Assembly: GCA_024636405.1 (NCBI GenBank)
Contig: JAGXHC010000126.1
Coordinates: 1-12,902, forward strand
DNA: 12,902 bases
Direction of reading: 5' to 3'
From: Sulfitobacter sp.
GTDB taxonomy: Bacteria; Pseudomonadota; Alphaproteobacteria; Rhodobacterales; Rhodobacteraceae
Shown here: positions 7,841 to 12,902 of the stretch, piece after piece
Numbering within the stretch: position 1 is the first letter of the stretch
Layout: every line of letters begins with the position of its first letter
Translations under genes and position numbers: made by a program
Notes under the pieces: generated by a model
The model's database searches: none
Seen by the model: the letters and a program-made list of their open reading frames with translations, nothing else
Told to the model about the DNA's origin: nothing

Positions 7841-9181
7841 CTACCCATGACGGATGGCCCACAGCTCCATCTGAAGACCGGGGTATTCGCCGGCCACATG
7901 CACCGCGACCCCGCCAGAGGTCGTCATTTTGCCCCAGATCGGATTGTCGCTGTCCAGCTCAAAGTATACCACATTGGCGCTGTAGGGGATCTGGCGCGGT
8001 GCAACGGGCAGCGGGCGCATCGGGATGCCCGGCAAGGCGGAGTTGACCAACTGGCGGATTTCCTCCACCGATCCGATCTTGGCCTGCCCTGAGAAATGGC
8101 GGCGGATGTTTTCGGATGGCACATCGGCGCTGACGGCCAGCACGAAACCCGCGGTACTGATCAGTTTGCGATCCGCAATCACGCCAACGTAAATGCCGTA
8201 TTTGCGGGGGTCGAGCGGGATCGCGACCGCTGTTTGTTCCAGCACCGACGACAGGTATTGCCGCAACAGACGGATCACGGTCGCAAAACTGGTGGTCAGA
8301 TCGTGGTGCTGATAGGGCGGAAATTCCGGCGGGTGTTTCTGGGGCGCCATGAAGGTCGATAATTCGCCCGCCAGCGACACGCAATCGCGGTAGAACTGCA
8401 CCGGATGCACGTTGTCGATGTTCAGGAAATGCCGCACGACCGGCAGCAGACGGTTGATGCCCTGCAACAGCAGAAAATCCTGTATCTCCGCAGCACCTTT
8501 GGTGGTCCCGCTTTGGGCAATGCGCCCTGACAGCGCGGTCATGCGGTGCGCCAGCAGGCCCTCAAGCTCTTGTGCAAAGCCGATCAGCGGCGCGGCGGCG
8601 CGGATATCAAGACATGAAGGTATGAACGCGCCATCAAGGATCACCTCCTGATCGGCACGCACTTCGATGATGCGCGCAATCGGGATCACCAGCCGATCAG
8701 CCAGGTCGTCCACCTCCAGCGCGAATTGCAAACGAAGCTTGCCGACCGTCAGCATCGCCTGTTTCCTGCCGCTGCCGGCGGTATCGGTCACCTCAAGCTC
8801 TGCCATGCGAAAGCGGGTATTTGACAGCTCTGCCCCGGTTCTTTCGGCCTCTGCGGCACCTTGGCGACGCTGGGGGATGGACAGGTACACAACGCAATCC
8901 TTGGTATCGGCGGGCACGTCCAGCGCGGGGGGGTGATCTTCTGCGTCGGGCACGCGAAAGACGGTTCCGTCCTGGGTCAGCCCGGCGCAGGATCTGATCG
9001 CGAACTGCCCTACTTTCAGCACTTCGGTGTCGATCTCAAGCGCAGAGACGCCCCAGGCATAAGGCACAATCCGCCGTGCCAGTCCGGCAACAAGAGCTTC
9101 GGTATAGCGGTCCGCCTGTTGGAAATGATGTGGCTGCAAAAACAACCCTTCGGTCCATAGAACCTTGCTATCCCACGACAT
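7841..9181 (-). CDS. tssK: T6SS baseplate protein TssK
   Basis: A 446-residue protein, the usual TssK length. It opens with the family signature WTEGLFLQPHHFQQADRY (9-26) and ends with a C-terminal head domain containing GKMTTSGGVAVHVAGEYPGLQ. Other typical segments are GLFLQ, FYRDCVSLAGEL, and PRKYGIYVGVIADR. TssK is a cytoplasmic trimer that connects the TssEFG baseplate wedges to the TssL/TssM membrane complex. The shoulder domain is related to phage receptor-binding proteins, and the head binds TssL and TssM. No membrane segment is present, as expected. The ATG at 9181 has GAGGA about 7 nt upstream. The gene follows tagH by 21 nt and precedes tssL; tssK-tssL-tssM is the common order. No tssJ lipoprotein gene lies beside it. 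Confidence 0.97.
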   Translation of the reverse strand: MSWDSKVLWTEGLFLQPHHFQQADRYTEALVAGLARRIVPYAWGVSALEIDTEVLKVGQFAIRSCAGLTQDGTVFRVPDAEDHPPALDVPADTKDCVVYLSIPQRRQGAAEAERTGAELSNTRFRMAELEVTDTAGSGRKQAMLTVGKLRLQFALEVDDLADRLVIPIARIIEVRADQEVILDGAFIPSCLDIRAAAPLIGFAQELEGLLAHRMTALSGRIAQSGTTKGAAEIQDFLLLQGINRLLPVVRHFLNIDNVHPVQFYRDCVSLAGELSTFMAPQKHPPEFPPYQHHDLTTSFATVIRLLRQYLSSVLEQTAVAIPLDPRKYGIYVGVIADRKLISTAGFVLAVSADVPSENIRRHFSGQAKIGSVEEIRQLVNSALPGIPMRPLPVAPRQIPYSANVVYFELDSDNPIWGKMTTSGGVAVHVAGEYPGLQMELWAIRHG

Positions 9182-9202
9182 GATATGTCCTCAATTCCAA
9201 AA

Positions 9203-10648
9203 TCATTCCTTCTTGAGCCTTTCCAGCTGGGCCTGATAGGCACGGGCAAATTCCTTGCTGAACAGCTCGTGAAAATCGTTTTCGGCCTGATCGGAAATTC
9301 TGCCGTACTGGGCCTCGAACACATCCCAATAGCGCGCTTTTTTGTTGCTCAGCACGGATCGCAGACTGCTATCTGCGGCGATGCGTTCAGACAGTTTCTT
9401 TGGGTCCAACTCAGCCAAGACGCCCTTCAGCGCCGCTTCCATGCCGGTCATCATCGCGACCTCATGCGCCTTGATGTCGTCCAGCGCCTGAACAGCGGCC
9501 TCGCCTGCGGGCAGATAGCCTTTGGTTGTGGGCTGAACCATTGCGCCAATGGCCTGATCAATGCTGACCGAGAATTTGAGCGGATTGTTTGCGCCCGCTG
9601 ATATGACCGTCTGATTGATGCGAAATTCCGACTTGATGGATTGGCGGGTCATCAGGATTTCGCGCACACCGACGATCATCGTGCGCAATACCTCGCCCAG
9701 TCGGGTCATGGTCGCGCCCATCTGATCCGGCGGGATCGACATGCCCGCCGCGCCAAGCGCTTCGAGAAATGCACCGCTGGCGGTGTCTGCCCCGACCGCT
9801 GGCGCGCGGGCCGGGACGGGAACGTCGGCTGGGGGGGGTGGGGCAACGGGGGCCGATGCCTGTGGCTGCGGCACCGGATCAGGCAGTTCGACAGGTGGCA
9901 AAGGGTCTGGTGCCGCGAAAGGTTCATCATCTGACAGGTCGCCTGACGGGGTGTCTGGCAGGTCGTCGTCTGCCGCAGGCAGGTCCAGATCATTGTCCCA
10001 GTCGTCGGGTATTGCGCTGGTCGCGGGGGACGGGGTGGGCATGTAGTCCGATATCGCCGCCCCGTGCGACGATTGCGCCGGGCGGTCGTCTTCTGACGGG
10101 TGGCCGGGGAAATCGTCATCATCACCGCCCAGCGGCGGCAGCAACCCGTCATCACCCAGCTTTTCGCGCTGCACCCCTGCCGGGCCGGCCATCGGTTCTC
10201 CCAGCAGTCCATCCAGAAAATCATCCTTCTGGCTGGCGTCGCTTAGCGGATCGGCGAGGTCGGACATGTCCCGGTCACTGCCAAAGCTCACCCGTTCATC
10301 CGCCAGCGGCGCCGCGATGGGCGCGGCCTGTGCGGGCGGGATTTCAACCATCAGTTCAAACGACCCGATAGACAGGATATCCCCGTCGTTCAGCGGCGTC
10401 GGCGTGCGCCCAAGCGGCATCTTGCCATAGTTCAGGAATGTCCCGTTGGTGGACAAATCAATCACCACCACATTGCCATCCTGATCCTCAATGGCACAGT
10501 GACGCCCCGATATCATCTTGTCGGGGTCCGGCAGCACCAGATCGTTCACATCGGCGCGCCCAATGGTCAATGAGCCGCCCAGCATCCTGAACGGGGCCGC
10601 GTTGCCCGGTACCGTGCCGGTGGACTGAAAATGCAATGTTACGCTCAT
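9203..10648 (-). CDS. tagH: T6SS FHA-domain scaffold protein TagH/Fha
   Basis: A 481-residue protein. An N-terminal FHA domain (about 26-100) has the phosphothreonine-binding residues: GR (30-31), SGRH (47-50) and STNGTF (66-71). A long, low-complexity acidic and proline-rich linker (about 105-290) has DDDD-type runs and a PPPP stretch. The C-terminal region (about 292-481) matches the TagH/ImpI/VasC type, with SEFRINQTVIS, ANNPLKFS and a helical end around RYWDVFEAQYGRISDQA, FHELFSKEFARAY. Fha proteins read PpkA-dependent phosphothreonine on TssL or on themselves and promote assembly; TagF can sequester them. The start at 10648 has AAGGGG 4 nt upstream, lying over the stop of the PAAR gene. 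A G8 run (9831-9838) inside the linker region is a possible slippage site. Confidence 0.95.
   Translation of the reverse strand: MSVTLHFQSTGTVPGNAAPFRMLGGSLTIGRADVNDLVLPDPDKMISGRHCAIEDQDGNVVVIDLSTNGTFLNYGKMPLGRTPTPLNDGDILSIGSFELMVEIPPAQAAPIAAPLADERVSFGSDRDMSDLADPLSDASQKDDFLDGLLGEPMAGPAGVQREKLGDDGLLPPLGGDDDDFPGHPSEDDRPAQSSHGAAISDYMPTPSPATSAIPDDWDNDLDLPAADDDLPDTPSGDLSDDEPFAAPDPLPPVELPDPVPQPQASAPVAPPPPADVPVPARAPAVGADTASGAFLEALGAAGMSIPPDQMGATMTRLGEVLRTMIVGVREILMTRQSIKSEFRINQTVISAGANNPLKFSVSIDQAIGAMVQPTTKGYLPAGEAAVQALDDIKAHEVAMMTGMEAALKGVLAELDPKKLSERIAADSSLRSVLSNKKARYWDVFEAQYGRISDQAENDFHELFSKEFARAYQAQLERLKKE
9831..9838. repeat. Eight-G homopolymer tract within tagH
   Basis: The plus strand has eight consecutive G (C8 on the coding strand), followed by T and four more G. 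It encodes part of the PPPP stretch at residues 270-273. A one-base slip would shift the frame and remove the C-terminal TagH domain. The tract is seen directly; variation is speculative, because the proline codons alone may explain it. Confidence 0.75.
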
Positions 10649-10656
10649 TTAACCCC

Positions 10657-10950
10657 TTACCCGCCGACCAGTACCGTAGGAAGCCCGACAACGATGGCGC
10701 CACCGTGCGCTGTCATGTCACCAATTCGGGCACAGGGCATCTTGACGACCAACACTGTCATTGAACCCAGCGCGATCACATCGGGCGGACCAACGCAGAC
10801 GGCCATATCGGTCACGCGCGCGCAGGCCATCCCGCCGACAAGCACAGGAATTCCGCCCGGCGGAAGAATTGGACCGCCGACGTGGGGCACAATGCCGGTT
10901 ATCATCGGGCACACATGCATGTCGCCGACCCGTGAACAGGGTTTTCCCAC
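10657..10950 (-). CDS. PAAR-domain spike-tip protein
   Basis: A 97-residue protein consisting only of a PAAR domain. It forms the sharp, metal-stabilised tip on the VgrG trimer. Three internal repeats are visible: PCSRVGDM (4-11), ACARVTDM (42-49) and PCARIGDM (72-79), joined by glycine-rich beta segments (PHVGGPILPPGGIPVLVGG, and AHGGAIVVGLPTVLVGG at the end). Candidate zinc ligands are H12, H23, C52 and H82. The start is GTG at 10950 with GGAGG 7 nt upstream, and it shares one base with the stop of the preceding gene (TAGTG). There is no N- or C-terminal extension, so this PAAR carries no fused toxin. Effectors would have to bind VgrG, or PAAR through adaptors. Confidence 0.95.
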   Translation of the reverse strand: MGKPCSRVGDMHVCPMITGIVPHVGGPILPPGGIPVLVGGMACARVTDMAVCVGPPDVIALGSMTVLVVKMPCARIGDMTAHGGAIVVGLPTVLVGG

Positions 10951-11561
10951 TACTGTACCTCCACTTGAACTTGTTTGCCGGGTAACGGGATCTGCCCGTT
11001 ACCGCCGCGTGCGATGTCCAGCGCGCGGTCTATCAACACGTCCGCTGTTTCAGGGATATTATCGCCCTGCCCCAATGCCTTGATATTCATCCCGAATGCC
11101 GCCGCCTGCGCGGCCCCGATTGGCCCCGGCATCTTGGCAAGGTCGCCAGGCCCAAGCGTTTCATCATGGTACATGACGCACAGTCCGCAGAGCGTGGTTT
11201 CGTCATCAATATCAGCGGCTTCGACGGCTTGGCTCACCTTGGCGCGGATGTCATCACTGGGTTTGCGCACCCAAGTCTCGCTCAGTTCCAGCGACAAGGG
11301 AACGGTTTCTGCCGCATCGGCAATCACATCACGCGGCGCCAGACAGGCCCACCATGTCCGTTCCCGCGCGGGCAGCGCCACACCCAACAGCCGCAACATA
11401 TCTACAAACGCGCCGACCTGTTCCAGCGCAGTCAGAACGTCAGTCACTGACGCACTTGCGGGCAGATCCAGCTTGGTGTTCAGCTTGGCATTCGACATTG
11501 CCAACAGCCGCGTCGCGGGTTGTTTCGGGACCTTTTTGAGGTCGTCAAATCGCTTGTTCAT
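10950..11561 (-). CDS. DUF6931-type T6SS-linked protein of unknown function
   Basis: A 203-residue soluble protein with no signal peptide or membrane helix, so cytoplasmic. I recognise the pattern of DUF6931 proteins. It has a central (A)LPARERTWWACLAPRD block (about 83-97 of the chosen frame), a helix-rich middle with ETWVRKPSDDIRAKVSQA, and a later LCVMYHDETLGPGDL followed by GAAQAAAFGMNI. The function is unknown. The ATG at 11561 is chosen over the in-frame TTG at 11567 because AGGGAGG (11568-11574) lies 6 nt before the ATG but touches the TTG. It sits between vgrG (11-nt gap) and the PAAR gene (1-nt overlap). Adaptor or chaperone genes that load cargo onto the spike often occupy this slot, so a spike-assembly or cargo-loading role is a reasonable inference. 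It lacks recognisable DUF4123, DUF1795 or DUF2169 features. Confidence 0.85.
   Translation of the reverse strand: MNKRFDDLKKVPKQPATRLLAMSNAKLNTKLDLPASASVTDVLTALEQVGAFVDMLRLLGVALPARERTWWACLAPRDVIADAAETVPLSLELSETWVRKPSDDIRAKVSQAVEAADIDDETTLCGLCVMYHDETLGPGDLAKMPGPIGAAQAAAFGMNIKALGQGDNIPETADVLIDRALDIARGGNGQIPLPGKQVQVEVQ
10958..10962 (-). promoter_or_regulatory. Ribosome binding site of the PAAR gene
   Basis: GGAGG on the minus strand lies 7 nt before the GTG at 10950, inside the last codons of the DUF6931 gene. It supports the GTG start. Confidence 0.7.
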
Positions 11562-11567
11562 CTTCAA

Positions 11568-11574
11568 CCTCCCT
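11568..11574 (-). promoter_or_regulatory. Ribosome binding site of the DUF6931 gene
   Basis: AGGGAGG on the minus strand overlaps the vgrG TAG stop (11573-11575) and lies 6 nt before the ATG at 11561. It decides the start against the TTG at 11567. Confidence 0.7.
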
Positions 11575-12902
11575 AGTTGATCATCGTCAAGCCGCCCTTG
11601 AGTATCAAGATGGCATCCCCCTTGACCTGAGTAAGCGGCGCTTTCGCTTCAAGCATCGTCTTACCTTCGATCTTCACGATCATTCCTGTGATCGTGACAC
11701 CCATTTGATCAATCTTAACTGAATTCGCGCCTACCTTCAGGGTAATCGACTGCATCGCGGTGATGTCGATCTTGCCCAAATCCGCATCGACCTTGATATT
11801 GCCCATGCTGACCTTGGTTTCCTTGTCTCCCTTGCTGACGGTCTCTGACACGTTTCCCATCTTGACGGTCGTTGTCTTGTCTTTCGTTACGGTAAGATTG
11901 ACTTTGCCCTCAACGGTCTCGGTCTTGTCCTTCTTGATCTTGATGGTCTGCTTGCCGGTCTGGACCTCGAAAGAGTGGTCTCCGCTTTCGACAATTTCGT
12001 CGAGGTGCTCCTTGACCTCCAACTTCATGCTCTTGTCGGCCTGGGCCTCGGCCTTTTTGACGTCGTTTCCATGATCATAGCCGACTTTGACATGCGACTG
12101 GTTCTGTACGTTCTGGACAAAATCCTTTTCGGCCATGAAACGGACCAGCTCGTCCCCCTTCTTGTCCTCAAGCATGAGCTCGTTATAGCCGCCCCCGCCT
12201 TTGGAACTGTTGGTCTTGATCCCCGTTCGTGTGGCATTCCCCGGCAGGGCATAGGGGGGCATGTTATCGGCGTTATACACCATTCCGACACAGATTGGGC
12301 GGTCCGGGTCGCCTTCCTCGAACTGTATCACGACCTCCTGGCCGATGCGCGGCAGACCGATCATGCCCCATCCCTTGCCGGTCCAAGGCATCATCGTGCG
12401 CACCCAGCACGACGCCGTCTCGTCGGTTTCGGGCCTGCGGTCCCAGTGGAATTTCACCTTGATGCGCCCGTAATTATCGACCGATGTCTCTTCGCCTGCC
12501 GGACCGGCAACAACGGCGGTCTGAACGCCGAACATTTCCGGCCGCGGCGTCACTTTCGGCATCCGGAAAGGTTTTGATTTCAGCACCGCATCAAAGGTCG
12601 TGGCAAAGAAATCCTGCGCGTTGAGCTGGCTGTCAAACGCGGTTTGCAAGGCCGACCGGATGGTCATATTGGCCTGGTTCTTGGTGCGAAAGAACTGCCG
12701 GATGGTGGTCACCATGAAACCGTTGTCCGCCGCAGAAACATGGCGCGGATGATCCACCAGTTCAAAAAGCTTTCCGACATTGAGGTTCAGGATATTGCTG
12801 TTTGCCTTCCATACCTCGTGGCCAGAGGCTTCCGCTTCGATCAGGGCGGCGGCCTTGGCCTCGCCCACAGACACATCCGAATACCCGCCCGGATAGGCGT
12901 AA
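11573..12902 (-). CDS. vgrG: T6SS spike protein VgrG/TssI (5' partial)
   Basis: The frame stays open to the window edge. Codons upstream of the GTG at 12874 read YAYPGGYSD, a VgrG signature, so the true start is outside. Numbering from that GTG, the end of the gp27-like base domain runs to about 110. The gp5-like OB-fold follows (about 112-200) with NYGRIKVKFHWDR, CWVRTMMPWTGKGWGMIGLPRIGQEV and FEEGDPDRPICVGMVYN. Next come GGGGYNELMLEDKKGDELVRFMAEKDF and a triple-stranded beta-helix needle (about 255-430) rich in Lys, Asp and Thr. The protein ends at KGGLTMIN with no extra effector domain, so this is a canonical rather than 'evolved' VgrG. Three copies form the puncturing spike on Hcp, capped by PAAR. 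It is the first gene of the operon seen here, and the DUF6931 gene starts 11 nt after its stop. Confidence 0.96.
   Translation of the reverse strand, partial: YAYPGGYSDVSVGEAKAAALIEAEASGHEVWKANSNILNLNVGKLFELVDHPRHVSAADNGFMVTTIRQFFRTKNQANMTIRSALQTAFDSQLNAQDFFATTFDAVLKSKPFRMPKVTPRPEMFGVQTAVVAGPAGEETSVDNYGRIKVKFHWDRRPETDETASCWVRTMMPWTGKGWGMIGLPRIGQEVVIQFEEGDPDRPICVGMVYNADNMPPYALPGNATRTGIKTNSSKGGGGYNELMLEDKKGDELVRFMAEKDFVQNVQNQSHVKVGYDHGNDVKKAEAQADKSMKLEVKEHLDEIVESGDHSFEVQTGKQTIKIKKDKTETVEGKVNLTVTKDKTTTVKMGNVSETVSKGDKETKVSMGNIKVDADLGKIDITAMQSITLKVGANSVKIDQMGVTITGMIVKIEGKTMLEAKAPLTQVKGDAILILKGGLTMIN
11781..11968 (-). repeat. Degenerate beta-helix repeats of the VgrG needle
   Basis: Residues about 303-365 repeat a short pattern of alternating Val/Ile and Thr/Lys with turns at Gly, such as GKQTIKIKKDKTETVEG, KVNLTVTKDKTTTVKMG, NVSETVSKGDKETKVSMG. 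This is the beta-helical needle below the PAAR tip. Lys codons (mostly AAG) make the stretch locally less GC-rich than its neighbours. Confidence 0.7.

Noticed and set aside
7103..8092. Plus-strand open frame across the tssL/tssK junction
   Set aside because: Antisense to both genes, with no family resemblance; explained by the GC-rich third-position pattern of the real genes.
11562..11567. TTG start for the DUF6931 gene
   Set aside because: The ribosome binding site touches it directly; the ATG 6 nt downstream has correct spacing.
11576..12112. Horizontal transfer of the Lys-rich end of vgrG because of its lower GC
   Set aside because: The composition is explained by the Lys/Asp/Thr-rich beta-helix needle, and the end of the protein is typical of the family.

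Overview
This window is the structural and regulatory core of a type VI secretion system (T6SS) locus. It has high GC content and the flavour of an alphaproteobacterium, most likely a marine Rhodobacterales (Roseobacter-type) species. That placement rests on GC-rich codon use, the DotU-OmpA fusion form of TssL, the Fha/TagF/PppA/PpkA regulatory set, the absence of a tssJ next to tssK, and BON-like repeats in the kinase. No species marker such as rRNA is present, so the placement is an inference.

Layout: nine genes lie head to tail on the minus strand. In transcription order (high to low coordinates) they are vgrG/tssI (5' end outside the window), a DUF6931-type gene, a PAAR spike-tip gene, the FHA-domain gene tagH, tssK, tssL, tssM, tagF and the PP2C phosphatase gene pppA. 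All junctions are either short gaps of 2-21 nt or overlaps of 1-4 nt. No internal promoter space is visible, so this looks like one operon whose promoter lies beyond position 12902. On the plus strand, positions 1-1567 hold the 3' part of a membrane-anchored Ser/Thr kinase gene (ppkA-like). It converges on pppA with only 6 nt between the two stop codons.

How the parts fit: TssK (baseplate connector), TssL and TssM (inner-membrane complex, with TssL carrying its own peptidoglycan-binding domain) form the docking platform. VgrG and PAAR form the puncturing spike. The kinase, the phosphatase, the FHA protein and TagF are the known set for post-translational control. In characterised systems the kinase phosphorylates a threonine on TssL or Fha, the FHA domain reads it, the phosphatase removes it, and TagF represses. 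A TVI-x-P-x-P motif occurs both in the N-terminal tail of TssL and in the juxtamembrane linker of the kinase, and is a plausible shared phospho-site of this circuit.

Not in the window: tssA, B, C, D (hcp), E, F, G, H and tssJ, and any recognisable effector/immunity pair. No gene-free stretch exceeds 300 bases. No RNA genes, IS elements, CRISPR arrays, attachment sites or convincing terminators were seen. The system is a recognisable T6SS rather than a new class. The less-explored parts are the DUF6931 protein between VgrG and PAAR, the periplasmic half of the kinase, and the long acidic linker of TagH, which contains a G8 tract.
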